Shown: positions 25,570 to 35,310, numbered from the stretch's first letter. The stretch is DNA of 64,000 bases from Nocardia camponoti (GCF_014646135.1 NZ_BMMW01000003.1:531025-595024); one strand, 5' to 3'. Notes: generated by a model not told the origin, from the sequence alone. A program made the numbers and translations.

Positions 25570-26547
25570 GTGCCCCAGGGAAATACAACGGTCGACGTTT
25601 TGAGCGCACCACTTCGCGTGCGTTTTGACTACACGAGATCCGTCGGCAAGATCATCGGCGCTTTTTTGACCGGACTACGCGAAGGTCGCGTGCTCGGGGT
25701 GCGAGGGAGCGACGGTCGCGTGCTCGTGCCAGCCCAAGAGTACGACCCGGTGACGTGCGCGCCGCTGAGCGAGCTGGTCGAAGTTGGCTCGTCGGGCGTG
25801 GTGCGGTCGTGGACGTGGGTCGCCGATCCGAAACCCGAGCACCCGCTTGACCGGCCGTTCGCGTGGGCACTGGTCGAGTTGGACGGGGCGGATACCGCAC
25901 TGTTGCACGCGGTTGACGTCGCGAGCCCGGCCGAGATCAGCAGCGGGCTGCGCGTGCGAATTCGCTGGGTGGAGAACCGAACTGGCAGCATTCGCGACAT
26001 CGCGTGCTTTGAACCAGCGGACACCGCGCGGGTTCAGAACGCAAGCGCAACAACGACTTTCGCAGACCCAGTCAAGATGCTCACCACCCCGGTAGACCTC
26101 GCGTACGAACACACCGCGTCCCCCCAAGAAAGCGTCTACCTGCGCGGCCTCGCCGAAGGCAAGCTCATCGGCGGGCGCTCCCGTCCCGGCGACCGCGTCT
26201 ACTTCCCCCCGCGCGGCGCGAACCCCACCGACGGCACCCCAACCGACGACCTCGTCGAACTTCCAGACAACGGCACCGTCACCACCTTCTGCATCGTCAA
26301 CGTGCCGTTCCTCGGTCAGCGCATCAAGCCGCCTTACGTCGCGGCATATGTGCTGCTAGACGGTGCCGACATCCCGTTCCTGCACCTGATTCTCGGGTGC
26401 GACGCGAGCGAGGTGCGCATGGGCATGCGGGTGCGCGCGGTGTGGAAACCACGCGACGAATGGGGCCACACGCTCGCCAATATCGACCATTTCACTCCCA
26501 CCGGCGAGCCCGACGCCGACTACGACTCCTACCGCAACCACCTCTAG
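25570..26547 (+). CDS. Tandem DUF35 (OB-fold) protein, Rv3521-like, partner of Ltp4/Ltp3
   Basis: A 325-residue protein with two copies of the DUF35 acyl-CoA-associated OB-fold unit. Residues about 15-150 contain GKIIGAFLTGLREGRVLGVR and VPAQEYDPVT; residues about 175-310 contain ESVYLRGLAEGKLIGGRSRP and VYFPPRGANP. The usual Cys-zinc knuckle of DUF35 is not obvious in either copy. DUF35 proteins bind thiolase-like aldolases, as ChsH2-DUF35 does with Ltp2. Here two units precede two thiolase-like genes. The GTG start lies 10 bp after the operator. Confidence 0.85.
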   Translation: MPQGNTTVDVLSAPLRVRFDYTRSVGKIIGAFLTGLREGRVLGVRGSDGRVLVPAQEYDPVTCAPLSELVEVGSSGVVRSWTWVADPKPEHPLDRPFAWALVELDGADTALLHAVDVASPAEISSGLRVRIRWVENRTGSIRDIACFEPADTARVQNASATTTFADPVKMLTTPVDLAYEHTASPQESVYLRGLAEGKLIGGRSRPGDRVYFPPRGANPTDGTPTDDLVELPDNGTVTTFCIVNVPFLGQRIKPPYVAAYVLLDGADIPFLHLILGCDASEVRMGMRVRAVWKPRDEWGHTLANIDHFTPTGEPDADYDSYRNHL

Positions 26548-26557
26548 AGAGGCGACG

Positions 26558-27571
26558 TTGACCAACGAGATCGCGGTGGTGGGCTTCGCTCACGCACCCC
26601 ACGTGCCACAGACGCACGGCACGACGAACGGCGTCGAAATGCTGGTGCCGTGTTTTCAATCCATCTACGACCAACTTGGCATCACCAAGTCCGACATCGA
26701 CTTCTGGTGCAGCGGGTCGTCCGATTACCTTGCTGGACGGGCCTTTTCGTTCATCTCGGCTATCGACGCGATCGGAGCTGTTCCCCCGATCAACGAGTCG
26801 CACGTCGAAATGGACGCCGCGTGGGCACTGTATGAGGCTTGGGTGAAACTGCGCTCGGGCCAGGCCGAAACCGCGCTCGTCTACGGCTTTGGCAAGTCGA
26901 GCGCGGGTGAGCTCAACAAGATCATGACGATGCAGCTCGACCCGTACTTGGTCGCGCCACTGTGGCCGGACGCACTTGCTGTCGCGGGACTCCAAGCCCG
27001 CGCGGGACTCGACTCGGGTCGGTGGACCGAGCAGCAGATGGCCGAAGTCGTTGGCGACGAATCTTTGCTCGCCGCGCCGTATGTCGCCGATCCGCTGCGC
27101 GCGCACGACATCGCGCCCATCACCGACGGTGCCGCCGCGATCGTCCTCGCCGTCGGCGACCGAGCACGCGAACTGTGCGAACGCCCAGCGTGGATCACCG
27201 GCATCGCCCATCGCATCGACGCCCAAGGGCTCGGCGCACGCGACCTCACCCGCGCGCCATCGGCGACAACCGCGGCACAGGAAGCGACAAAAGGCGACCT
27301 GAGCGGCTTCGACCTGGCCGAACTCCACGCGCCGTTCACCCACCAACAGCTCATCCTCACCGAGGCGATCGGGCTCCCCGCCGACGTTCCGGTCAACCCA
27401 TCCGGCGGCGCGCTCGCGGCCAATCCCATGTTCGCGGCTGGCCTCGAACGGATCGGTCACGCGGCGACCGCCATCATCTCCGGCACCGCGAACAAGACTC
27501 TCGCCCACGCGACAAGCGGTCCCGCGCTGCAACAAAACCTCGTCGCCGTCATGGAAGGCAGCCCCCAGTGA
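26558..27571 (+). CDS. ltp4: Ltp4, SCP-x thiolase-like putative steroid aldolase
   Basis: A 337-residue thiolase-fold protein lacking the nucleophilic Cys: the matching region reads SHVEMDAAWALYEAWVKLRSG. The VNPSGGALAANP loop is kept. In Rhodococcus rhodochrous, ltp3 and ltp4 are required to degrade C-24-branched sterol side chains, proposed to act as aldol-lyases. Translation starts at a TTG after GAGAGGCGAC; it overlaps ltp3 by 4 bp (GTGA). Together with the DUF35 gene it forms one operon. Confidence 0.88.
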   Translation: MTNEIAVVGFAHAPHVPQTHGTTNGVEMLVPCFQSIYDQLGITKSDIDFWCSGSSDYLAGRAFSFISAIDAIGAVPPINESHVEMDAAWALYEAWVKLRSGQAETALVYGFGKSSAGELNKIMTMQLDPYLVAPLWPDALAVAGLQARAGLDSGRWTEQQMAEVVGDESLLAAPYVADPLRAHDIAPITDGAAAIVLAVGDRARELCERPAWITGIAHRIDAQGLGARDLTRAPSATTAAQEATKGDLSGFDLAELHAPFTHQQLILTEAIGLPADVPVNPSGGALAANPMFAAGLERIGHAATAIISGTANKTLAHATSGPALQQNLVAVMEGSPQ

Positions 27572-28734
27572 GCCAGTCAGCTGCCGTGCTCGGCACCGGC
27601 CAAACCCATCACGTGACTAAACGCGACGACGTTTCGATGGCGGGCATGTGCCGCGAAGCCATCGACCGTGCGCTCGACGACGCTGGCCTGACGATCGCCG
27701 ATATCGACGCGGTCGTCGTCGGCAAAGCGCCCGACCTGTTCGAGGGCGTCATGATGCCGGAGCTGTACTTGGCCGAGGCGTTGGGCGCGGCGGGCAAACC
27801 GCTGATGCGCGTGCATACCGCGGGCTCGGTCGGCGGCTCGACCGGCATCGTCGCGACGAACCTCGTCCAGGCTGGCGTGCACAAGCGAGTGCTCGCGATC
27901 GCGTGGGAGAAGCAGTCCGAGTCAAATGCCATGTGGGCGTTATCAATTCCCGTTCCGTTCACGATGCCGGTTGGCGCGGGAGCTGGCGGCTACTTCGCGC
28001 CGCACGTGCGGTCCTACATCCGGCGGTCGAACGCGCCGATGCACATTGGCGCGATGGTCGCGGTGAAAGATCGACGGAACGGGGCCCGCAACCCTCTCGC
28101 GCACCTGCATCAGCCCGACATCACCCTGGATTCGGTGCTCGCGTCGCAGATGTTGTGGGACCCCATCCGCTTCGACGAGACGTGTCCGTCGTCGGATGGC
28201 GCGTGCGCGGTGGTGATCGGCGACGAGGACTCCGCGGCCGAAGTCGAGGCGCGTGGCAACCGGGTGGCGTGGGTGCACGCGACCGCGATGCGCACCGAAC
28301 CAACCACGTTTTCGGGTCGTGACCAGGTAAATCCGCAGGCTGGCCAGGATGCGGCGGCCGCGCTGTGGCGCGCTGCCGGCATCACCGATCCGCTCGAAGA
28401 AATCGACGTCGCCGAGATTTACGTGCCGTTCTCCTGGTTTGAGCCAATGTGGCTAGAGAACTTGGGTTTTGCCGCCCAGGGCGACGGCTGGAAACTCACC
28501 GACAAGGGCGAGACCGAGATCGGTGGGCGCATTCCGGTGAACCCGTCTGGTGGCGTGTTGTCGTCGAATCCCATTGGTGCGTCCGGGCTTATCCGCTTCG
28601 CTGAAGCGGCGAAGCAGGTGATGGGTCGCGCTGGGGATTACCAAGTCGAAGGTGCGCGCAAGGCACTCGGCCACGCCTACGGCGGCGGTTCACAATATTT
28701 CGCGATGTGGGTAGTGGGAAGCGAGCGACGTTAA
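27568..28734 (+). CDS. ltp3: Ltp3, SCP-x thiolase-like putative steroid aldolase
   Basis: A 388-residue thiolase-fold protein. The usual catalytic Cys position is replaced in VHTAGSVGGSTG. The loop VNPSGGVLSSNPIGASG and the C-terminal GHAYGGGSQYFAMWVVG remain. This fits a retro-aldolase rather than a thiolase. The GTG start (MSQSAAVLGTGQT) overlaps the ltp4 stop. The stop overlaps the ATG of the next LLM gene by one base, so all these genes are co-translated. Confidence 0.88.
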   Translation: MSQSAAVLGTGQTHHVTKRDDVSMAGMCREAIDRALDDAGLTIADIDAVVVGKAPDLFEGVMMPELYLAEALGAAGKPLMRVHTAGSVGGSTGIVATNLVQAGVHKRVLAIAWEKQSESNAMWALSIPVPFTMPVGAGAGGYFAPHVRSYIRRSNAPMHIGAMVAVKDRRNGARNPLAHLHQPDITLDSVLASQMLWDPIRFDETCPSSDGACAVVIGDEDSAAEVEARGNRVAWVHATAMRTEPTTFSGRDQVNPQAGQDAAAALWRAAGITDPLEEIDVAEIYVPFSWFEPMWLENLGFAAQGDGWKLTDKGETEIGGRIPVNPSGGVLSSNPIGASGLIRFAEAAKQVMGRAGDYQVEGARKALGHAYGGGSQYFAMWVVGSERR

Positions 28735-29621
28735 TGCAGTTCACGCTAGGAATCGCGCTGAGTCCGCTTGAGCAACTCACCGAATTGGCGAAGGCCGCCG
28801 AAGAATGTGGCTTTACTTCCATCGGGTTGCCGGACTCGCTTTTCTACATGAAGTCCCAGGCTGCGGACTATCCGTATACGCCCGACGGCAGTCGCTTTTG
28901 GGGACCGGAAACGCCGTGGGTTGATCCACTGATCGGCGCGGCTTCGATGGCGGCCGTGACAACCACTCTGCGGTTTTACACAAACGTCCTCAAGCTGGGA
29001 TCGCGTAATCCGCTGCTACTCGCTCGCCAGGTCGGCTCGATCGCGAATATGTCGGGCAATCGTTTCGGCTTTGGCATCGGAATTGGCTGGGCGCCTGAGG
29101 AATTCGAATGGTGTGGCGTTCCGTACGCGAAACGCGGCGCGCGTGTTGACGAGATGATCGACATCATTCGTCGGGTGCTCGACGGCGGAATGGTCGAGCA
29201 CCACGGGGAATTCTTCGACTTTGACGAGCTTCAGATCAGCCCGGCGCCGAGCCAGCGTGTCCCGTTCTACATCGGTGGTCACACCGAGCCCGCGTTGCGG
29301 CGCGCGGCTCGCATCGGCGACGGGTGGACCTCGGCGATGATGAAGTTCGACCAGCTTGAGGCCACTATCGCTCGCCTGCGCGAGCTGCGCGCGGAGTACG
29401 GTCGCGAAACCGAGCCGTTTGAAATTCAAGCCGTCTGCATCGACCGATTCGGCCGCGACGGCTACCAAGACCTCGCCAACGCGGGCGTCACCGACACGAT
29501 CGTCGTCCCCTGGCTTGCCGATGGCATCGGCTTCGACGGGCCACTCGACGCGAAAGTCGAATCGCTACACCGATTCGCCGAGCGCTACATCGCCAACCCC
29601 ATTGTCGCGGAGGATTCATGA
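28734..29621 (+). CDS. LLM-class oxidoreductase downstream of ltp3
   Basis: A 295-residue luciferase-like fold enzyme (MQFTLGIALSPLEQLTELAKAAEECGF) with GNRFGFGIGIGWAPEEFEWCG. It resembles TIGR-type F420-dependent oxidoreductases. It is tied to ltp3 by a stop/start overlap (TAATG) and to the SnoaL gene by a 4-bp overlap. Its step in side-chain breakdown is unknown; an oxidoreductase in a C-24-branched side-chain operon is plausible. Confidence 0.85.
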   Translation: MQFTLGIALSPLEQLTELAKAAEECGFTSIGLPDSLFYMKSQAADYPYTPDGSRFWGPETPWVDPLIGAASMAAVTTTLRFYTNVLKLGSRNPLLLARQVGSIANMSGNRFGFGIGIGWAPEEFEWCGVPYAKRGARVDEMIDIIRRVLDGGMVEHHGEFFDFDELQISPAPSQRVPFYIGGHTEPALRRAARIGDGWTSAMMKFDQLEATIARLRELRAEYGRETEPFEIQAVCIDRFGRDGYQDLANAGVTDTIVVPWLADGIGFDGPLDAKVESLHRFAERYIANPIVAEDS

Positions 29622-30025
29622 CTCATCCCGCCCACGCCGCAGGCCTCGCATCGCAGGCTGCTGTTCGCGCGAAAGACAAGGCGGCCTGGGTCGCCCTTTT
29701 CGCCGAAGACGGAATAGTCGAAGACCCGGTCGGCCCTTCGGGTTTCGACCCGGAGGGCGTCGGCCACCGAGGTCACGAGGCGATCGGCGCGTTTTGGGAT
29801 AAGGCGATCGCACTGACCGATTCGATCGAATTCCGGTTCACGGATTCGTTTGCGTGCGGCAACGAAATCGCCTTCACCGGCCTGATCCGCACCACCCTGG
29901 CGGGCTATGTAGTCGACGCGGAAGGTGTCTTCACATACAAGGTCGACGAAGACGGCAAAATCGCCGCTCTACGCGCCTTTTGGGAGGTAGACCGAGCAAT
30001 GGCAACCACCCACCCCGCCCCCTAA
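29618..30025 (+). CDS. SnoaL/ketosteroid-isomerase-like (NTF2-fold) protein
   Basis: A 135-residue NTF2-fold protein with ALFAEDGIVEDPVGPS near the N-terminus and the typical GHEAIGAFWDKAI segment. Members include steroid delta-isomerases and polyketide cyclases. An Asp in EDPVG could serve as the isomerase base, so a role in isomerising a 5-ene-3-oxo steroid is possible. It ends the DUF35-ltp4-ltp3-LLM operon (4-bp overlap upstream). Confidence 0.78.
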   Translation: MTHPAHAAGLASQAAVRAKDKAAWVALFAEDGIVEDPVGPSGFDPEGVGHRGHEAIGAFWDKAIALTDSIEFRFTDSFACGNEIAFTGLIRTTLAGYVVDAEGVFTYKVDEDGKIAALRAFWEVDRAMATTHPAP

Positions 30026-30055
30026 CCTGCCGTCGCCAGCGGGTCATAGCATCGA

Positions 30056-30072
30056 ATAGCATCACTTGCTAT
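30056..30072. promoter_or_regulatory. Candidate operator of the Phd/VapC module
   Basis: ATAGCA and TGCTAT flank a 5-base spacer just upstream of the antitoxin ATG; a related TAGCATC copy lies about 10 bp before. Short inverted repeats here are usual for antitoxin autoregulation. Confidence 0.5.
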
Positions 30073-30081
30073 CATGGTGCC

Positions 30082-30336
30082 ATGACTCGATCGATTACCC
30101 AGGCAGAGCTGCGCAACGGCAGCGCTGGAGTGATGGACGCCCTTGAGGCGGGCGAGGATTTCATCATCACCCGAAACGGGCGCCCGGTCGGCGAATTACG
30201 CCCGGTGTCCGCCCGGCGAGATATTCCAACAGCGGAACTCAAACAGCGATTCGCTCGGTTGAGCTCGACCGGTACTGTGGCCCAAAGACAGGCTGAGATT
30301 GATGCTGCGTTCGGGGAGGATCGGCTCGATGACTGA
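30082..30336 (+). CDS. Phd/YefM-type antitoxin
   Basis: An 84-residue antitoxin with a Phd-type N-terminal DNA-binding unit (MTRSITQAELRNGSAGVMDALEAG), the EDFIITRNGRPVGEL beta-hairpin, and a C-terminal toxin-binding helix (QRQAEIDAAFGEDRL). The ATG is fixed by the conserved start of the family. It overlaps the VapC toxin gene by 8 bp. Confidence 0.9.
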   Translation: MTRSITQAELRNGSAGVMDALEAGEDFIITRNGRPVGELRPVSARRDIPTAELKQRFARLSSTGTVAQRQAEIDAAFGEDRLDD

Positions 30337-30739
30337 GCCGTTTCGTCACCCCGTCGGCCTGCTCGACACCTGCGTGTTGATCGATCTCAATGCCATCCCA
30401 GAAGATGCGCTGCCGCTGCAATCCCGGATTAGCACAGTGACGGTAGCCGAACTCGGTATCGGAGTCGCGCTAGCCCGCGACCCGCAGGTCCTCGCAGCAC
30501 GAACCGAGGAGTTACTCGAAGTCGAGTCAGCTTTTGACGCGCTTCCGTTCACTCCGGCCGCTGCGCGCAGGTTCACCTCGATGGCCAAATTGGTCGTCGC
30601 AGCTGGCCGCGACCCTAAACCGCGCAAGCTGGACCTCATGATCGCGGCAGTTGCCTCGACAGCGGACCTCCCGCTCTATACGAGCAACGCGCAGGATTTC
30701 GTCGGGCTTGAGTCGGTCCTCACGGTCGTGAAGGTTTAG
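30329..30739 (+). CDS. vapC: VapC-type PIN-domain toxin
   Basis: A 136-residue PIN-domain ribonuclease. Acidic residues for metal binding are visible: Asp13 (GLLDTCVLIDL), Glu41 (VAELGIG), Asp102 (LDLMIAAVA), and Asp123 near the C-terminus (SNAQDF). VapC toxins cut tRNA or rRNA and are held by the antitoxin. The gene sits between the end of the ltp3 operon and the convergent end of cyp125, an accessory insertion at a gene-end junction. Confidence 0.92.
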   Translation: MTEPFRHPVGLLDTCVLIDLNAIPEDALPLQSRISTVTVAELGIGVALARDPQVLAARTEELLEVESAFDALPFTPAAARRFTSMAKLVVAAGRDPKPRKLDLMIAAVASTADLPLYTSNAQDFVGLESVLTVVKV

Positions 30740-30750
30740 CTCACAAGTAA

Positions 30751-30784
30751 ATGGTCCCGCACCTGACCAGAAGTGCGGGACCAT
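30751..30784. terminator. Bidirectional hairpin between vapC and cyp125
   Basis: Twelve-base perfect arms ATGGTCCCGCAC / GTGCGGGACCAT around a 10-base loop, in the 57-bp gap between convergent stops. Confidence 0.75.
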
Positions 30785-30796
30785 CTACATGCGTGC

Positions 30797-32083
30797 CTAG
30801 TGCTTAACCGGGCAGCCACCTGCGGTCTTGTAATCCACCGGCAGTTCCTTGATGCCGTTGAGCCAACCCGAGCGCAAGCGCTTCGGGTCGCCGAGGCTCG
30901 TGATGTCGGGGAGGTGGTCGGCGATGGCGTTGAAGATCAGGTCGACCTCCAAGCGGGCCAGGTTCGCGCCTACACAGAAATGCGCGCCGGTGCCGCCAAA
31001 GGCCAAGTGCTGATTGTCTTTTCGGGTGATGTCGAAAACTTCTGGGTTCTCGAAGACGTCTTCGTCGAAGTTCGCCGACCGGTACAGCATCACCAAACGC
31101 TGGCCCTTCGCGATCTTGACGCCGTTGAGTTCGGTGTCTTCAAGAGCCGTGCGCTGGAACGACGTGACCGGGGTTGCCCAGCGGATGATCTCGTCAACCG
31201 CCGTCGCGGGCCGTTCCTTCTTGAACAACTCCCACTGCTCGGGGTGCTCCATGAACGCGATCATGCCGTGGCTGATGGCATTTCGCGTGGTCTCATTGCC
31301 CGCGACGGCGAGCAGAATCACGAAGAAACCGAATTCCTCAGCCGTGAGACCCTCGCCGTCGACGTCGGCTTCGATAAGGGTCGTGACCAGGTCATCCGCC
31401 GGACACGCCTTGCGCGCTTCGGCCATTTGATACGAGTAGCCAAGCAGTTCCATCGACGCGGCAACCGGGTCGATATCAGCGTTGTCGGGGTCGTCGTAGC
31501 CGGTCATATTGTTCGACCATTCGAAGACCTTCATGCGATCTTCCTGCGGCACGCCAATCAATTCCGCGATCGCCTGCAACGGCAATTCGCAGGCGACCTG
31601 GGTGACAAAATCGCCGGTGCCCGACTCGGCAGCGCGACGCACAATCTGCTCGGCGCGCGCGGAAAGCTCCGCGCGCAAACCATTCACCGCGCGCGGGGTA
31701 AACCCCTTGCTGATGAGTTTGCGCAACTTGGTGTGCTCGGGTGCGTCCTTGTTCAGCAACACGAAGCGCTGCAATTCGATTTGCTCGCGCTGAATATCGT
31801 CGTTGAAGCGCGGAATGGCGGTGTTTTCGAAGGTCGAAAACACGTCGCTGCGTCGCGAAACTTCTTTCACGTCAGCATGTTTGCTGACTACCCAAAACCC
31901 GTCGTCGGCAAAGCCGCCAACGTTCGTCGGCTGCGGATTCCACCAGATCGGCGCACTTCGACGCAGCTCGGCGAACTCTTCGACAGGGACGCGCGTCGCG
32001 TAGATGTCGGGGTCGGTCACATCGAACCCGTCCGGCAAGTTCGGCCGGGTACCGCTGCTGGCTTCGTTGCTCGGATCTACCAC
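30797..32083 (-). CDS. cyp125: Cytochrome P450 CYP125, steroid C26-monooxygenase
   Basis: Oxidises the terminal side-chain carbon of cholesterol/cholestenone, the entry to side-chain breakdown. The 428 residues include the I-helix AGNETTRNAISHGM, and the heme loop FGGTGAHFCVGANLA with Cys370 as axial ligand. The GTG giving VDPSNEASSG was chosen with GGAG upstream; longer starts run over the KstR operator at 32105-32118. Electrons may come from FdxD. Divergent from fadA5, as Rv3545c and Rv3546 are in M. tuberculosis. Confidence 0.94.
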   Translation of the reverse strand: MVDPSNEASSGTRPNLPDGFDVTDPDIYATRVPVEEFAELRRSAPIWWNPQPTNVGGFADDGFWVVSKHADVKEVSRRSDVFSTFENTAIPRFNDDIQREQIELQRFVLLNKDAPEHTKLRKLISKGFTPRAVNGLRAELSARAEQIVRRAAESGTGDFVTQVACELPLQAIAELIGVPQEDRMKVFEWSNNMTGYDDPDNADIDPVAASMELLGYSYQMAEARKACPADDLVTTLIEADVDGEGLTAEEFGFFVILLAVAGNETTRNAISHGMIAFMEHPEQWELFKKERPATAVDEIIRWATPVTSFQRTALEDTELNGVKIAKGQRLVMLYRSANFDEDVFENPEVFDITRKDNQHLAFGGTGAHFCVGANLARLEVDLIFNAIADHLPDITSLGDPKRLRSGWLNGIKELPVDYKTAGGCPVKH

Positions 32084-32104
32084 CAGATGTCTCCTTCGAC
32101 AAAC

Positions 32105-32118
32105 TGAAACACGTTCTA
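32105..32118. promoter_or_regulatory. KstR operator upstream of cyp125
   Basis: TGAAACACGTTCTA, exact match to TNNAACNNGTTNNA, 21 bp before the cyp125 start. Confidence 0.88.
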
Positions 32119-32182
32119 CAATCATTCAAGCACAGGCCACAGACTGACGGAAGAACCTCACGGTTTTCCCTGATGACATGAA

Positions 32183-32196
32183 CGGAACCTGTTTCA
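32183..32196. promoter_or_regulatory. KstR-type operator upstream of fadA5
   Basis: CGGAACCTGTTTCA, one mismatch at the first base of TNNAACNNGTTNNA, 17 bp before the fadA5 start. The two sites in this divergent gap allow separate control of each gene. Confidence 0.72.
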
Positions 32197-32201
32197 GTTA
32201 G

Positions 32202-33377
<1,176 letters not shown>

Positions 33378-33766
33378 ACTGGTCGACGCGGAAACTGGCG
33401 TCGAAAACAGGCCTGCTGGATGAAGTTTCAGCTTGAAGCTTCATCTTCAGCGGCCAAAAACGTGTCGTACGCCACACTACAAGGGGGTAGGGGGAAGGTT
33501 GAACCATCAGCTAACTTGTGGCTACCCGTAGCACAAGATCGAAGAATCCCAGGACGGGCACGAACTCGGCACCCCATCGGGTTCCGAACAGTCCTTGGGG
33601 TGGCCCGCAAACGCGGCATCGGGGGTACTGGAACACCAGGCCACGTCAGAATCCGTTGAGAAATACGGAATCAGGCGTAGGTTTTCAGTTACTCAGCCGC
33701 TAATATCAATGATACGTATCCGAGATAACGACTGTTAGTACAGTGAAGGGAATTGGGCGGCTCACA
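33378..33766. other. Non-coding gap between fadA5 and the EspR-like gene
   Basis: No convincing coding frame. It holds an imperfect hairpin at 33419-33445 (GATGAAG / CTTCATC) that could end fadA5 transcription, and near 33711-33720 the palindrome GATACGTATC, which may belong to the promoter of the next gene. Composition from about 33470 is less biased than the flanking genes. Confidence 0.5.
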
Positions 33767-34183
33767 ATGGCTGATTTCGCGGCGCGGCTGAACAAGCTGT
33801 TCGAAACCGTGCATCCCCCGGGGCGCAAGCCGCACACCAACGCAGAGGTTGCGGCTGCACTTACTGCCTCCGGGCATCCGATATCCAAGCCGTATCTCTC
33901 GCAGCTGCGGTCGGGACAACGCACCAACCCGTCCGACGAGACGGTGGCCGCCCTGGCCAAGTTCTTCAAGGTCAAGCCTGACTACTTCTTCAACGACATC
34001 TACGCGGCCAAGATCGACCACGACTTGGAACTTCTCGCGCAGTTGCAGGGCTACGGCCTTCGTCGCTTGTCGAGCCGGGCCTTCGACCTTTCCGAAGAAT
34101 CTCAGAACCTGCTCACCTCTATGGCGGAGAAGTTGCGGGCCAGCGAAGGCTTGCCCGAAATTCCCCCGGATGGCACCGAATAG
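33767..34183 (+). CDS. EspR-like XRE-family DNA-binding protein
   Basis: A 138-residue protein close in pattern to M. tuberculosis EspR: FAARLNKLFETVHPPGRKPHTNAEVAAAL, then the helix-turn-helix PYLSQLRSGQRTNPSDETVAALAKFF, then a dimerisation segment ending in an acidic Pro-rich tail. EspR is a nucleoid-associated regulator of ESX-1 and cell-wall genes. The ATG giving MADFAARLN aligns with EspR; a GTG eight codons upstream is open too. It faces the membrane/peptidase operon across a 58-bp palindrome. Confidence 0.88.
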   Translation: MADFAARLNKLFETVHPPGRKPHTNAEVAAALTASGHPISKPYLSQLRSGQRTNPSDETVAALAKFFKVKPDYFFNDIYAAKIDHDLELLAQLQGYGLRRLSSRAFDLSEESQNLLTSMAEKLRASEGLPEIPPDGTE

Positions 34184-34232
34184 GACCTCGCGGTCCTGCA
34201 CGACGGATACGGGCTCCACAGATCGAGTAGCC

Positions 34233-34290
34233 AAACGCTTCGGGCTCGAAGCGATGGGAACCTTCCCATCGTTTCGAGCCCGAAGCGTTT
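34233..34290. terminator. 58-bp near-perfect palindrome between convergent genes
   Basis: Two 28-base arms (AAACGCTTCGGGCTCGAAGC... and its complement) with one mismatch around CC. Lies between the EspR-like stop and the membrane-protein stop, immediately touching the latter. Most simply a bidirectional terminator; unusually long. Confidence 0.78.
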
Positions 34291-35310
34291 CTAGTATGCG
34301 GGGGCTTTCTCTTCCGTTGCCACCACCACGTCGTACTCGGCGGCCAGCGCGAGCGCCCAACCGCGCGGGCTCACCCCGGGCGGCGGCGCGATCCAGCGAG
34401 CGTCAACGAACAAGTCGCCCAACGGGTTTCGCGCCCACTCGGCGACAACGGCGGCGCGCTCAGCCACGTCAGCTGGCGGTTCGCCCGCTGCCGGGATCAC
34501 GATGCCGCTGCCCGCGAGCAGGTACAGCGCGTCCATCACCTGGGCAACCTGGTCTGATGCTTTGAGCTGCGTCGACGTCGCATTCTGTTCCGGCGCGATC
34601 ACTTCGGGGAAGCGCCCGACCATGAGTCGGTGCAGCGGCTTGATCCGGCGAAGCAAAACCTTTGCCCGCCACCACAATTCGATGACGATCGACACCGCGC
34701 CGAGCGCGATCAGCAGGCTCGCGATTTCCCAAGCGGGCCAACCCCATAGCGGCTCGCCCGGCGGCGTCGCTTCAGCGTTAGTGACCCCGCGCGCGGCGTT
34801 GACCACCGCGAATACGGCGACGACGGTGGTGCCAGTCGTGTAAATCGCGATGCCGCGGCCGAGCGTTGTCCAGTCGAGGTTGCGCAGGCCGGTGATCACG
34901 ATGAACACCGCGCCCGCCGCGACAACAAACCAGCCGAAGGTGAACGACCACGCAAGCGTGACGGCAATCGCAAGCGCGCCAATCGCGTAAATTCCCAACG
35001 CGATTTGCCGCAAGTTCTGTCGCGAGACCACCGGCCACGCCGCCGACGCGACCACCGAAGTTGCTGTCACGAACAAAATCCACGCCGAAGCGACAAGGCC
35101 CGTTGACAGCCAACCGCTGTTCACGCCGCCGGGAAGGAGGTTGTCGACCGCGACGGCGATGTCGGGAATCGCGACCGTCGACGCGAACGCGACCGCAGCA
35201 ACCGCGATCACGATCGCCACGCGCGCGGTGGTTGCGGGCTTAACCAGCACGCGACCAACGCGCGCACCCGCGGCAACCCAGACGAGCAGAGCCGTCAGCC
35301 AGAGCGTCAT
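34291..35310 (-). CDS. Polytopic membrane protein with cytoplasmic C-terminal region (MAB_1171c-like)
   Basis: A 339-residue protein with about seven membrane helices in the first 210 residues (first helix LWLTALLVWVAAGARVG, last ASLLIALGAVSIVIELWW), then a soluble region with IKPLHRLMVGRFPEVI and ERAAVVAEWARNPLGDL. The arrangement resembles MAB_1171c-family proteins, usually found beside ImmA/IrrE peptidase and XRE regulator genes. The start overlaps the ImmA stop by 4 bp. Function unknown; a membrane sensor or transporter partner of the peptidase is a guess. Confidence 0.7.
   Translation of the reverse strand: MTLWLTALLVWVAAGARVGRVLVKPATTARVAIVIAVAAVAFASTVAIPDIAVAVDNLLPGGVNSGWLSTGLVASAWILFVTATSVVASAAWPVVSRQNLRQIALGIYAIGALAIAVTLAWSFTFGWFVVAAGAVFIVITGLRNLDWTTLGRGIAIYTTGTTVVAVFAVVNAARGVTNAEATPPGEPLWGWPAWEIASLLIALGAVSIVIELWWRAKVLLRRIKPLHRLMVGRFPEVIAPEQNATSTQLKASDQVAQVMDALYLLAGSGIVIPAAGEPPADVAERAAVVAEWARNPLGDLFVDARWIAPPPGVSPRGWALALAAEYDVVVATEEKAPAY

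Noticed and set aside
33420-33659. Short plus-strand frame after fadA5
   Set aside because: No ribosome site, no codon bias like its neighbours and no recognisable domain.
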